The notes beneath the pieces were generated by a model. The model was not told the origin of the DNA. It saw nothing but the letters and a program-made list of their open reading frames with translations, and did no database searches. The position numbers were made by a program, and so were the translations under genes. Below are positions 9,001-17,126 of a stretch of DNA of 64,000 nt, piece after piece (the first letter of the stretch is position 1; each line of letters starts with the position of its first letter). This DNA comes from UBA5070 sp035352895 (GTDB lineage: Bacteria; Fibrobacterota; Fibrobacteria; UBA5070). The stretch covers positions 1-64,000 of the forward strand of contig DAOPYN010000008.1 of NCBI GenBank assembly GCA_035352895.1, in the 5' to 3' direction.

Positions 9001-10828
9001 GGGAGCTGTCGGTGGAAACCATCACCACCGCGCCGGTGCGAGCAGGAATCAGGTTCAGTGCGAAGGTCTTGTCGAAGGATCCTCCTTCGGGATCGAACTT
9101 GGGCGGAGCCAAGGCGATGGAATAGTCAGCCCAGGTGATCGCCGTGCTTCCCGAAGCGGCGGAACGCGCATACAGGCGAAGCGAACGATCCACCTTGACT
9201 GCGGCGGTGTAGGGAGTCCATACGGAGCTGTCCGTTGACCAATCCAACTGGCAACCGGAAACCGCGCAACTGATGGTCACCGACTGGTCGCCGTCGTAGC
9301 TGCCGGACACCAGGGAAAGGACCGGGGAGCCGACCGCCTGGACATGGATCCGATAGTCCGCGCTGTCCAGAGCACTGGTCATGCCCGGCCTCGAGGTGCG
9401 TACGCGCAGCATCCCGCTCTGCTGGACCGTGTAGCGCCCGGAGCATCCGCTCCAGGATCCACCCTGGAAGGAGCATTCGTACGAAACGCCGGAAGTGGAC
9501 GAGCGGAAATTGACCGTCTGGCCCACGGCGTAGCTCCCCGCCTTGGGATCGAACACGACCGGCTCCACGTTCTTGATCACGTAGACGGCTTCCATCCTGG
9601 CCGGATCGCGACCCGGCACGGAGGAACGAACCTGGAGGGTTTCGGGCACGGCCACCAGGATGGAATCCTTGAAGAGGCTCCAGGTGGAGCCGTCCAGGCT
9701 CCATTCCAGCACCGCTCCGGAAGTGGTGTCGAAGATCTTCACCCACTGGGCACGCTCGTAGGTACCAGGAACAGGCAGAAGGATCGGATCGTTGGACTTG
9801 CCCTTGCGGGTGATGGTGAAGGATTCGGAGGCCCGCTTGCCATTCTTGGCCAGGACGGAAACCTTGATGGGATTGGCGCCCACGGACAAGTCCACCCAAA
9901 CGCTGCACTTGGAGGCGGCGAAACGCTGGTTGTTCACCTGGATGGAATCGATGTCATCGGCGGGAGTGGCCGAAGCCTTCACCAACCAGGAGGCCGATGG
10001 ATTGGGAACGGTGGCGTCGCCGCCATTGGTCACGTCGAGAACAGGACCTTGCGGGTCGGGAGGCGTGACCTTGCCTGGTTGCTGGAGGGTGGACAAATCG
10101 CCGTCCTTCAGCTGTCCATTCTTGACCAGATCCTGGGCGATGGTCACCACCTTGGTGGAGTCCAGACCGGAGCCCACGCTGGCGGCAGCCGCCCACCCCT
10201 TGCCGGAACGCGCGGCAGCTTGGACCAGTGCGGTGTCGACTTGGTCGGTGCTCAACCCTGCGGGGATGCTCGCCGGGAATCCAGCCACATCGGAATCGCC
10301 GACCAGAAGCCGCTGGGCGTAGTAGGCCACCAGACGGGAGCGGGCATCGGCGCCCAACTTGGCGACGGAATCCGGCTTGTCCTTGGCAAGTGTCGCGAAG
10401 TCGGTCAGCAACTTGTTGGCGAGGTCGTCCTTGGAGACGATGGCGCCCACGGTGGGAGTGGTGCTCGACGTCATGTAGACCTGCATCACGCCCAAACGCA
10501 CTCCGTACTTCCAGAGCGAAAGCTGAGCGGTGTCCTTGCCCAGCGGCAACTGGATGGTGCAGTTGGTCCCGGTGCACACCAATTTTTCCTTGCCCGTACC
10601 CTTGGGGTTCCAAGAGATGGAATCGGGAACCACCGCCGTCGAGGTGCGCACGATGCTCACGGAAGGCAACGGTGCCGGTTCCGGTGCGGGAGGATCTTCC
10701 ACCACCACCACACCATCGCAGGAGAACAGTCCCACCATGCCGGCCAGGGCTAGAACCACCCAGCGACGCCATGCTCCACCACGTCCGGAAACCACGGATT
10801 CGGTCCAAGATCGGGAGAATTGCCTCAT
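6080..10828 (-). CDS. giant beta-repeat lipoprotein with C-terminal FISUMP domain
   Basis: A 1582-residue surface lipoprotein. The signal peptide ends in the lipobox LFSC (Cys37). Residues about 40-345 form a unique N-terminal region. Residues about 346-1380 hold about 13 tandem units of 75-85 residues. The later units carry the pattern AGTYT...GAEIRYTLDG...AS(K/Q)T(L/V)KA.A, the signature of chitobiase/hexosaminidase C-terminal-like (CHB_HEX_C_1, Fn3-associated) domains. The earlier units are divergent. The last ~195 residues are a FISUMP domain (KIGTQTWMAQALNY, then PAGGYV). I chose the ATG at 10828, preceded by AGGTGG, over an in-frame GTG at 10837. FISUMP proteins are generally thought to act at the cell surface; a carbohydrate- or adhesion-related role is inference. 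Confidence 0.88.
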   Translation of the reverse strand: MRQFSRSWTESVVSGRGGAWRRWVVLALAGMVGLFSCDGVVVVEDPPAPEPAPLPSVSIVRTSTAVVPDSISWNPKGTGKEKLVCTGTNCTIQLPLGKDTAQLSLWKYGVRLGVMQVYMTSSTTPTVGAIVSKDDLANKLLTDFATLAKDKPDSVAKLGADARSRLVAYYAQRLLVGDSDVAGFPASIPAGLSTDQVDTALVQAAARSGKGWAAAASVGSGLDSTKVVTIAQDLVKNGQLKDGDLSTLQQPGKVTPPDPQGPVLDVTNGGDATVPNPSASWLVKASATPADDIDSIQVNNQRFAASKCSVWVDLSVGANPIKVSVLAKNGKRASESFTITRKGKSNDPILLPVPGTYERAQWVKIFDTTSGAVLEWSLDGSTWSLFKDSILVAVPETLQVRSSVPGRDPARMEAVYVIKNVEPVVFDPKAGSYAVGQTVNFRSSTSGVSYECSFQGGSWSGCSGRYTVQQSGMLRVRTSRPGMTSALDSADYRIHVQAVGSPVLSLVSGSYDGDQSVTISCAVSGCQLDWSTDSSVWTPYTAAVKVDRSLRLYARSAASGSTAITWADYSIALAPPKFDPEGGSFDKTFALNLIPARTGAVVMVSTDSSRWTVLDKPLQIASNTKVWAWDSVTGMARSQVVSAQYRIRTTAPRMEPAGGSFQEVQKVVVTDSTSGATILVSKDSTDWTEVSGPVTMDKSGRLWARATAPGMEPSVVVSADFSFSLSAPEFSPAAGTYSSARKVGIKAAAGAEIRYTLDGSDPTAASSRYSDSLSVAATTTLKAIALRDGWKTSSVATASYTITGGVAAPTFSPAAGTFSSAVKVALATATSGAEIRYTTDGTDPTSSSNLYADSIAVSASQTVKAIAMKSGWATSAVASASYTITGTVAQPTATKAAGTYTAPIWVKLSSTTDGAQIRYTLDGSVPDSSSTLFADSIQIDASKTLKAVAFKFGWAPSAVSSFAYTITGTVAQPTSSKAAGTYTAPIIVKLSSATDGAQIRYTLDGSVPDSSSTLYTDSIMIAASKTLKAAAFKSGWAPSAVASFAYTITGTVAQPTSSKAAGTYTAPILLKLSSATDGAQIRYTLDGSVPDSSSTLYTDSILISASKTVKAAAFKSGWASSTVATYAYTITGTVAQPTSSVAAGTYTAPIWVKLSSRTSGAEIRYTLDGTIPDANSALFADSVQITTSKVLRVRAFKFGWVSSTVSNFTYVITGTVAAPVITPASGTYSATQPVTITTTTMGAEIYYTTDGSAPNTTSTLYSGAFTVTTSTTVRAIALKATWAPSAVATSTITISLGRVAIPVIKLAAGSYAVPQSVSITCATSGAQIRYTTDGTAPTESSTLYSGPIAVSKTQVITAAGFRTNYTTSSTVSRSYTITDFSVPWKTGIAYGSVLDARDGQTYRTVKIGTQTWMAQALNYSANGTLGVCSGGNQAGCDKFGRLYTWSETRGISTHYDSTLRGGTDVGVAGICPADYHVPSLAEWKTLESEVDATKAQSGYILKATAGWSTTPGSDDYGFRGLPAGGYVIPTGYYAQGTANYLWSATESDEGTAYGPDLYDTQTGFASTWNNKYRSTTLRCIAD
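7180..8180 (-). repeat. 246-bp near-identical tandem coding repeats
   Basis: Inside the FISUMP lipoprotein, four units beginning VAQPT repeat with an exact 246-bp (82-residue) period. The same base string GTRTAGGTRCC appears at 7389, 7635, 7881 and 8127. The similarity extends over whole units and silent positions, so duplication or gene conversion is recent compared with the divergent units on either side. Confidence 0.9.
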
Positions 10829-11096
10829 GGTATCCACCTGTGCCTAGTTGTGTTCAAGATCCGCACATCGAGGCTTGAGTTGCCCGCATGCGCTCGGAGG
10901 GATCGGAATTGCAGAGGAAAAGTTAGTGACGTTCACCACTGCCACCTGCATCCAAAGCTAACCAACAAGGTCAGCATAGAAAGATCCTGGTGGCCAAAAC
11001 CCGACAACCAAGCCCAGTTTCCGTGTACCAGGCTGTCCACGCGACCACCACTCGACCGACAAAACAAAATCGAAAAATCGGCATCCAAATGTGACC

Positions 11097-11116
11097 CGGC
11101 CAGCGAAGCGAAGCCG
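11097..11116. repeat. AGCGAAGCGA-loop hairpin, copy 1
   Basis: The stem CGGC/GCCG (4 bp) encloses a 12-base loop CAGCGAAGCGAA. It shares its loop but not its stem with copies at 11141, 11230 and 27910. Confidence 0.65.
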
Positions 11117-11140
11117 TAAACTGTCATGCAGATGCAGCCA

Positions 11141-11160
11141 CGGCAAGCGAAGCGATGCCG
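11141..11160. repeat. AGCGAAGCGA-loop hairpin, copy 2
   Basis: The stem CGGCA/TGCCG (5 bp) encloses exactly AGCGAAGCGA. Compared with copy 1, the innermost stem pair has changed on both sides, so base pairing is kept. Confidence 0.7.
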
Positions 11161-11229
11161 CCCTTCGATACACTTCGCCTTCGGCGAAGCACTCAGGGAC
11201 CGGCATCGTTCCATCTCCCAACCATTCAT

Positions 11230-11251
11230 CCGACCAGCGAAGCGAAGTCGG
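11230..11251. repeat. AGCGAAGCGA-loop hairpin, copy 3
   Basis: The stem CCGAC/GTCGG (5 bp) encloses CAGCGAAGCGAA. The stem differs from copies 1 and 2, with compensating changes on both strands. Confidence 0.7.
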
Positions 11252-11320
11252 GGAATCGGCAACACATCGTCTACTCAGCCAAGTGAACTAACCCGCAGAT
11301 CGTGGATGCAGACGAAGCGA

Positions 11321-11383
11321 AAAGAGCCCTCCCGGACCCGAAGGCGTACGCGGCGGTACGTCGAGGGTCCGGGAGGGCTCTTT
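11321..11383 (-). terminator. strong terminator of the ABC transporter operon
   Basis: A 19-bp perfect stem (arms 11321-11339 and 11365-11383) encloses a 25-base interval that itself folds as CGTAC/GTACG around 11345-11360. Read on the minus strand the outer stem ends in TTTTCG. It begins 27 bases after the stop of the last ATPase gene. The stem also ends in TTT on the plus strand, so it may work in both directions. Confidence 0.88.
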
Positions 11384-11410
11384 GAGCGAGTATGCGCCGC
11401 GAGATGCAGG

Positions 11411-12196
11411 TTAGCGCTTGATCCACTCCTTGTGGATTTCGGGAATGTCTTCAAGGAGCTGCACGGTCACCGGGCTGGTCGGCTTCAGGATGACGTCGTC
11501 CGGCTTGCCATGGTCGACGATCTTGCCCTGGTGCATGATGAACAATCGATCCGACACATAATAGGCCAAGCCGATGTCGTGGGTCACGAACACGATGGTC
11601 ATCTGGAGCTCCTGCTTGAGCTTCATCAGATAGTCCAGGATGTTGGCGCGCACGCAGGCATCCACCATGGAGGTGGGTTCGTCGGCGATCAGGACCTTGG
11701 GCCGCAGGGCGAAGATGCGGGCCAGCAGCATGCGCTGCATCTGTCCGCCGGACAATTCGAATGGGTACTTCCCTTCGATGTCCTTGGGGGCCACGTTCAC
11801 CGCCAACAGGCCGGCGTCCACGCGATCGGAAATTTCCTGCTGGGTGAGCTTCACCTTCTTGATCTTGAAGGCGTCTTCCAACTGGGAGCGGATCGTGAAG
11901 AACTGGTTGAAGCAGCTGAACGGATCCTGGAAGATGAACTGGACTTCGTCCCAGTGCGCCTTCTGGTCGACGATCTTGTGGCCTTCGTAGCTGAACTGAC
12001 CTGTGGTGGGCTGGTAGAGGCCAAGCATGATCTTGGCCAGCACGCTCTTGCCGCAACCCGATCCACCCACGATGGAAACGATCTCGCCGTCTCCGATGTC
12101 GAAGGTGACGTCGTCGACAGCGGTAACCAACTTCTTGCCGTGACCGAACGTGCAGGTCACGTTCTTCGCCGAGAAGATCGGAGTGTCATTCGGCAT
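11411..12196 (-). CDS. peptide-type ABC transporter ATPase (DppF/OppF-like)
   Basis: A 261-residue ABC ATPase, the second nucleotide-binding subunit of a dipeptide/oligopeptide-type importer; it hydrolyses ATP at the cytoplasmic face. Visible motifs are Walker A GGSGCGKS, signature LSGGQMQRML, Walker B VLIADEPTS and the H-loop in VTHDIGL. The start at 12196 has GAGGTG upstream and overlaps the end of the preceding ATPase gene by 11 bases, so translation is probably coupled. It is shorter than typical OppF (about 320 residues), lacking most of the C-terminal oligopeptide extension. It is last in the operon, with a strong terminator behind it. Confidence 0.92.
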   Translation of the reverse strand: MPNDTPIFSAKNVTCTFGHGKKLVTAVDDVTFDIGDGEIVSIVGGSGCGKSVLAKIMLGLYQPTTGQFSYEGHKIVDQKAHWDEVQFIFQDPFSCFNQFFTIRSQLEDAFKIKKVKLTQQEISDRVDAGLLAVNVAPKDIEGKYPFELSGGQMQRMLLARIFALRPKVLIADEPTSMVDACVRANILDYLMKLKQELQMTIVFVTHDIGLAYYVSDRLFIMHQGKIVDHGKPDDVILKPTSPVTVQLLEDIPEIHKEWIKR

Positions 12197-13166
12197 AATC
12201 GCACCTCACGAGACGGTCGGCATGCATGCGGATCTCTTGTTTGTTCTGGGAGCACTCGGGCCGGGCGACCGGGCAACGCGCGGCAAAACGGCAACCCTTG
12301 ATCTCCTTGGCCAGGCTGGGAGGCGCGCCCTCGATGGCGACAGGCTTCCGGTCCTTCTGGCCCGGCTCGGCGGAGAGCATCGCGCCCATCAGCGCCTTGG
12401 TGTAGGGGTGCCGCGGATCGAACACGACCTGCTCGGCCGTCCCCTTCTCCACGAATTCACCGGCGTACATGATGGCGATGTTGTTGGCCACATGCCGCAA
12501 CAGGGGCAACTCGTGGGTGATGAAGATCATCGACTTGAAGATGCCCGCATCCAGAAGATCGAAGATCATCTTGATCACGACCTTCTGGGTGGACACGTCC
12601 AGCGCCGAGGTGGGCTCGTCGGCGATCACCATCTGCGGGTTGAGCAGGGTGGAGATGCCGATCACCGAGCGCTGGCGTTCGCCGGCGGTCAGCTGGATGG
12701 GATAGCTGTTGAGGACGCGCTCGGTGTCCTTGCCGAAGAACAGGGTGAACCGTTCCATCAGTCGCACGTAGGTTCCCGCCTTGTCGGCGCCCGACTCGTG
12801 GGCGGCGATGACGTCGGCGGCGATGTCCTTCACCTTGCGCGTGGGATTCAGCGCGTTGAAGGCGCCCTGCGGGATCATGCTCACCTTGCGGGAAAGCACG
12901 TTCTCGCGGATGTCGGTTTCCGACCGGTTCATCAGCGACTCGCCAGCCACCTTGACCTCACCGGCGGTGGGATAGAGAGGCGGAATGAACAGGCCCATCA
13001 GGCCGTTGACCAGGGTGGACTTGCCGCAGCCGGACTCGCCCGCGATGCCCAGGATCTCGCCGGGCTGCATGGTGAACGAGACGTCCGTGACCGCGTGGAC
13101 CTTGGATCCGAAACGGGTGCGGTAGTGGAGGCTGAGGTTTTCCACCTCGAAGACGGTGTTGGTCAT
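12186..13166 (-). CDS. peptide-type ABC transporter ATPase (DppD/OppD-like)
   Basis: A 326-residue ATPase of full family length. Walker A GESGCGKST lies near residue 40; the signature region reads LTAGERQRSVIG (a G replaces the usual second S/G of LSGG); Walker B is MVIADEPTSALD; the H-loop is ITHELPLL. The C-terminal oligopeptide/dipeptide extension is present with its cysteines (CRFAARCPVARPEC), which in relatives bind an iron-sulphur cluster. It partners the following ATPase under the two permeases. Its start lies 4 bases after the upstream permease stop. Confidence 0.92.
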   Translation of the reverse strand: MTNTVFEVENLSLHYRTRFGSKVHAVTDVSFTMQPGEILGIAGESGCGKSTLVNGLMGLFIPPLYPTAGEVKVAGESLMNRSETDIRENVLSRKVSMIPQGAFNALNPTRKVKDIAADVIAAHESGADKAGTYVRLMERFTLFFGKDTERVLNSYPIQLTAGERQRSVIGISTLLNPQMVIADEPTSALDVSTQKVVIKMIFDLLDAGIFKSMIFITHELPLLRHVANNIAIMYAGEFVEKGTAEQVVFDPRHPYTKALMGAMLSAEPGQKDRKPVAIEGAPPSLAKEIKGCRFAARCPVARPECSQNKQEIRMHADRLVRCDYAE

Positions 13167-13170
13167 GACA

Positions 13171-14007
13171 TCACTCCCGGCGCAGGCGGGGGTTGAATAC
13201 CCCTTCCATCGAGGTGTTGATCAGGTATAGCGAAAACACGATCGTGGTGATCAGGATCGTGGAGGGGAAGATGCCCCACCAGATTCCGTCGCCCAGCGCG
13301 CCGTTGGCCTTGGCATCGTTCAGGATGATCCCCAGCGACTGGGTATCCATGGGTCCCAGGCCCAGCATGGAGATGGCCGATTCCGAAAGAATCCCGGAAG
13401 CGATCTGGATGATGAACACCATGAACACGTAGGATGCCAGGTATGGGAGGATGTGCTTGACCAGGATGGCGAAGGTGCCGTCCCCGTTGATCCGCGCCAG
13501 GGCGATGTGGTCGCGACTCTTGAGGGCAGCCGACTGGGCGCGCACCGCACGGGCCGACCAGGTCCAGCCGGTGGCACCGATGATCACGGCGATCAGGGTG
13601 AGCGAGCGCCCGTCCTTGAGCGAGGCGCTGATCAGGATGAGCACGATCAGCTGCGGGATCACGATGAACAGGTTGGTGGTCACCGAGAGGATATCGTCGA
13701 TGATGCCGCCCTTGAAACCGCCGTAGATCCCGATCAGGGTGCCCACCGTGGTGGCGATGATGCCAGCCAGGAAGCCCACGTACAACGAGTTGCGAAGACC
13801 GTGCAGAAGGAGCGCCACGTAGTTGCGGCCCAGGTTGTCGGCCCCCAGCAGGAGTCCATCGCCGGGAGGCGCGTAGGAAGAGGCCACGCGATCCAGGCTC
13901 ATGTTGGCGAAAAGGGGTCCCAGGAACGCCAGGAACAGGGTGCCGAGGAACAAGCCGATGCCGATGACGAACATCGGCGACTTGAGGAGGTTCTTGAGGA
14001 TCTTCAT
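13171..14007 (-). CDS. peptide-type ABC transporter permease (DppC/OppC-like)
   Basis: A 278-residue inner-membrane permease with an N-terminal anchor (residues about 9-32), a periplasmic stretch with LLGADNLGRN (the family's GTD.GRD-like motif) and about five further membrane helices. The cytoplasmic EAA-type loop is visible around ARINGDGTFAILVKHILP. It pairs with the DppB-like protein encoded immediately upstream, with one base between the stop and this ATG. Length and motif order are normal for the BPD-transporter inner-membrane family. Confidence 0.92.
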   Translation of the reverse strand: MKILKNLLKSPMFVIGIGLFLGTLFLAFLGPLFANMSLDRVASSYAPPGDGLLLGADNLGRNYVALLLHGLRNSLYVGFLAGIIATTVGTLIGIYGGFKGGIIDDILSVTTNLFIVIPQLIVLILISASLKDGRSLTLIAVIIGATGWTWSARAVRAQSAALKSRDHIALARINGDGTFAILVKHILPYLASYVFMVFIIQIASGILSESAISMLGLGPMDTQSLGIILNDAKANGALGDGIWWGIFPSTILITTIVFSLYLINTSMEGVFNPRLRRE

Positions 14008-14008
14008 G

Positions 14009-15100
14009 TCAGTTTCCTCCCATCTGGAGACCGGCCTTGACGCGCGGATCGAGGAAGGCGATCAGGATGTCGACGGTGAAGTTGGCGATCAGCACGCAGG
14101 TGGTGATGATCAGGGTCACGCCCTGGATCACCGGATAGTCGTTGAACTGGATCGCCGTCAGCATCGCCATGCCCAAGCCCGGGTAGGAAAAGATCATCTC
14201 GGTGATCAGGGCGCCGCCGACCATGGCGCCCAGCGACAGAGCCAATCCAGTCAATTGCGGAAGCATCGCGTTGCGGAACACGTACAGGAGGATGCGGGTT
14301 TCCTTGACCCCCAGCCACTTGGCGTACTTGATGTAGTCGGTGCCCAGTTCGTAGATGCCCATGGAGCGCATGCCGATGGCTTGGCCGCCCGCCGAGATCA
14401 GGAAGATTGAGAAGAACGGAAGCACATAGTGGTAGGCCGCCGAACCGAAGAACTCCAGGTTGAAGCCCGGCACGATGTCCGCGGCGAAGCCGCCCATCGC
14501 CGGGAACATGCCCCACTGCACAGCGAAGAAGTAGACCAGGAGCATACCGAAGACGAAGAACGGGACGGCGCTGAAGAGAAGCGCCATCGGGAAGAACACG
14601 CGGTCGAAGGTCCCGCGCTTGTAAGCCGCCAGGGCGCCCAGCAGGTTGCCGATGATCCATCCGAAGACGATCGTGGGCAACTGCAGGGCCACCGTCCAAG
14701 GGACCGCATCCCCCATCACCTCGGTGACCTTCTTTGGGTACTTCTGGAAGGAGCTTCCCAGATCCCCTTGGAGGGTCTTCCCGACGTAGGTGGTGAACTG
14801 CTCGACAATACCCTTCTTGACCGGCATCCGTTCCTTCACGCCCTGGGCGTTGGTCACGGAGTCGTACACCACTTCCCCCTTGTCGTCCAGCTTGGCCAAG
14901 CCGAACTCCTTGAGGAAGCTGACACGCTTGATCTCCTGCATGGCGGGGTCACCCCCGCTGTTTTGTCCCATGATGATGTCGACCGGGTCGGAACCCAACC
15001 GGGGAAGCGCGAAGTTGATGACCACGGCGACCAGGAAGGTCAGCAGGTACCAACCTGCACGCTGCAGGATGAACCGGAGCGTTGGATATTGCTTGAGCAT
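14009..15100 (-). CDS. peptide-type ABC transporter permease (DppB/OppB-like)
   Basis: A 363-residue permease. It begins with the typical N-terminal helix (RAGWYLLTFLVAVVINFALP followed by GSDP). After that comes an enlarged periplasmic loop of about 70 residues before the LGSSF motif. The rest is the five-helix transport core, with the EAA-type loop AKWLGVKETRILLYVFRNA and a C-terminus ending at DPRVK. GGGAGAG-type bases precede the ATG at 15100. The longer-than-usual loop resembles some Thermotoga- and delta-type oligopeptide or oligosaccharide porters, so the cargo cannot be fixed as peptides. Confidence 0.92.
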   Translation of the reverse strand: MLKQYPTLRFILQRAGWYLLTFLVAVVINFALPRLGSDPVDIIMGQNSGGDPAMQEIKRVSFLKEFGLAKLDDKGEVVYDSVTNAQGVKERMPVKKGIVEQFTTYVGKTLQGDLGSSFQKYPKKVTEVMGDAVPWTVALQLPTIVFGWIIGNLLGALAAYKRGTFDRVFFPMALLFSAVPFFVFGMLLVYFFAVQWGMFPAMGGFAADIVPGFNLEFFGSAAYHYVLPFFSIFLISAGGQAIGMRSMGIYELGTDYIKYAKWLGVKETRILLYVFRNAMLPQLTGLALSLGAMVGGALITEMIFSYPGLGMAMLTAIQFNDYPVIQGVTLIITTCVLIANFTVDILIAFLDPRVKAGLQMGGN

Positions 15101-15128
15101 GTCTCTCCCTTGGACGGTGTCCGAGGAC

Positions 15129-16940
15129 TTACTTGGCGGCCGACTTGAGCTGCCAGAGTGTGTTGATGCCGGCGCTCACCCAGGGCAGCTGGGGAGGACC
15201 GTAGGAGTTCTTGGCGGTGGGCCAGTTGGTCCATGTCTTGTTGCTGAACTGGTAGAACTGCTCAGGCAGGTAGACCAACGGGATGGCCGGCTGGTCGTCC
15301 AGGAAGATGTTGTTCAGTTCCACGTAGGCCTTCTTGAGGGAGACGGAATCCGTCACCAGCGGGATGGCCTTCAGGAGGCTGTCGACCTTCTTGTTGTATT
15401 CCTTGGCCTTGGGATTGTTGTAGCGTCCCTGGTTCTCGTTCATGGACTTGCCGCACTCGACCCAGTTGCGGGAGCTCATGATGGCCTCGAAGCGGCTCCA
15501 AGGCAGCGACGGGGTGACGTTGGAAGCGGGCTTGTCCATGAGGATGTCGAAGTCGCCGTTGGGCTTGGCGGGCCAGTACTTGGAGGGATCGACGAACCCC
15601 TCGCGCACGTCGATGCCGGCTTCGCGCATGGCCTTGACGGCGATCTTGATCATGTTTTCCCAGTCGGACCATCCAGCGGGAGCCATGATGGAAAGGGTGG
15701 GAAGCTTCTTGCCGGCCTTGTCGGTGGTGTAGTCCAGCGAGCCGTCCGGCTTGAACACGGCCTTGTACCCGGCGTCGGCGAGGATCTTCTTGGCCGATTC
15801 CTTGCCCAGGGCCACCGCGTGGGCGGCGGAAGCGGCGGAATCGAAGTACTTGCCTTCCAGAACGGTGGGCATGATCAGACCGGGGTTGAGCTTGCCGGAG
15901 TATCCGGACACGGCCAATTCCGACACGTCGCCGTAGTTGATGGCGGCAGCCATGGCGCGACGGAAATTCTTGTCGTCCAGGGGCTTCTTGGTGACGTTCA
16001 GGACCAACATGGGGATGGCGCCGGGAACGTAGAAGGGCGCGGCGTCCAGCCAAGTGCCCACGCCGTCCTTGGCCTTGGTCCCGATGCGGGGGATGAAGGT
16101 CTGGGAGGCGTCGAGATCACCCTTCTGCAGGCCGATCGCGAAGGCGTCGTTGGACTTGTAGATGGGGTGGATGATGAACTTGGGAGCGGGCGCCTGGCCG
16201 TTGTGCAGGGCGGCGTTGCCCCAATAGTCGTCGCGGCGCTCCAGGATGATCTTCTCGTTGGAGTAGGCCTTGAGGTTGTAGGGGCCGCTCACCACGGGAA
16301 CGGAATCGATCTTGAGCTTCTTGACGTTGGCGAGAGTGTCGCCGTGGGAAGCCAACAAGGCCTGGAACACGTGCGAGGGAACGATGCGGATGGCCTGCAG
16401 GAGGTCGAGGACCACCAGCGGGTTGTTGCGATCCTTCTTGTTGACCAGGAAGGTCAGGCGGTCGGCACCGTTGACCTTGGCGACCTTGATCTCGGAGATG
16501 AACTGCACGGCGAAGGCGGACGCCGCGTCGGGGTACTTGCGTCCCAGATCGAACACGAACTTGACGTCGTCGGCGGTGACGGGCTTGCCGTCCGACCACT
16601 TGGCCGCGGAGTTCAGATCCACCACCAGGGAATCGTTGTCCTTGGAAACCAGGGTTCCCAGGGCGGGTTCGATCTTGCCGGTGAGGGTGTTGTAGTTGAG
16701 GAGGGTCTCGTACATCAAGTTGAAGCGGTCGTTCACCGGCCAAGCGGGCTGCCAGGTTTCGGCCAGCGGGTTGAACGAGGAGGGGTCGCCCCACTGCGAG
16801 CCGGCCACGTACAGAGTCTGGCTGCGCGGGAAGGCGCCGCCTTCGTTTCCGCCGTTGGCGCCTTCGGGGGGCTTGCAACTGGAAAGGAGCGCGGTCGCAA
16901 CGACCAACGACATTCCCAGGGAAATTTGGCTGGCTCTCAT
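15129..16940 (-). CDS. ABC transporter substrate-binding lipoprotein (SBP family 5)
   Basis: A 603-residue family-5 extracellular solute-binding protein. The lipobox LSSC (Cys22) is followed by a flexible Gly/Asn-rich linker. Family features include the entry into domain I (NLMYETLLNYN), AAKWSDGKPVTADDVKF, the GPYNLKAYSNEKI segment, and FRRAMAAAINYGDV near the middle. It is about 60-80 residues longer than E. coli DppA. I chose the ATG at 16940: GAGG lies 6 bases upstream and the signal peptide begins properly. ATG 16952 is also in frame and would add MRVF. First gene of the five-gene operon; it would capture peptides or, as in some relatives, oligosaccharides. Confidence 0.9.
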   Translation of the reverse strand: MRASQISLGMSLVVATALLSSCKPPEGANGGNEGGAFPRSQTLYVAGSQWGDPSSFNPLAETWQPAWPVNDRFNLMYETLLNYNTLTGKIEPALGTLVSKDNDSLVVDLNSAAKWSDGKPVTADDVKFVFDLGRKYPDAASAFAVQFISEIKVAKVNGADRLTFLVNKKDRNNPLVVLDLLQAIRIVPSHVFQALLASHGDTLANVKKLKIDSVPVVSGPYNLKAYSNEKIILERRDDYWGNAALHNGQAPAPKFIIHPIYKSNDAFAIGLQKGDLDASQTFIPRIGTKAKDGVGTWLDAAPFYVPGAIPMLVLNVTKKPLDDKNFRRAMAAAINYGDVSELAVSGYSGKLNPGLIMPTVLEGKYFDSAASAAHAVALGKESAKKILADAGYKAVFKPDGSLDYTTDKAGKKLPTLSIMAPAGWSDWENMIKIAVKAMREAGIDVREGFVDPSKYWPAKPNGDFDILMDKPASNVTPSLPWSRFEAIMSSRNWVECGKSMNENQGRYNNPKAKEYNKKVDSLLKAIPLVTDSVSLKKAYVELNNIFLDDQPAIPLVYLPEQFYQFSNKTWTNWPTAKNSYGPPQLPWVSAGINTLWQLKSAAK

Positions 16941-17126
16941 GAAAACCCTCATTTCTGCGTAAACTGGCGATACGACAGGTACTGGACCCAAAAGTCCGGG
17001 AGTGCGGAAATATAGATCAGACCCGTGAGTAGGGAACGACTTTGGCGAGAAACTTCTCACTGCACCCGAAGACGTTCGGAAGGATTCCGGATCCTGTTGG
17101 CTCCAAGTCCCTGAAGCGTTTCAAAA

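Larger units (their letters stand above)
10829..11410. other. intergenic region of 582 bases with small hairpins
   Basis: No convincing gene: the short open frames here read through repeats and have no protein-like composition. The right half carries three hairpins with the shared loop AGCGAAGCGA (11097-11116, 11141-11160, 11230-11251), a simple stem-loop CTTCGCC/GGCGAAG around 11173-11189, and the terminator of the ABC operon (11321-11383). The left part should hold the promoter of the FISUMP lipoprotein gene; I see no clear -10/-35 pair. Confidence 0.7.

Noticed and set aside
11091..12301. 391-residue plus-strand frame through the intergenic repeats
   Set aside because: It passes through the terminator and antisense to the ATPase; its composition is that of a shadow frame.
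12150..13196. 348-residue plus-strand frame over the ABC ATPase genes
   Set aside because: It is antisense to two clear ATPases, is His/Gly/Asp-rich and has no domain.
17009..17037. Promoter (TATATT) upstream of the ABC transporter operon
   Set aside because: The -10-like box on the minus strand has no convincing -35 at the right distance, so it is not listed as a feature.
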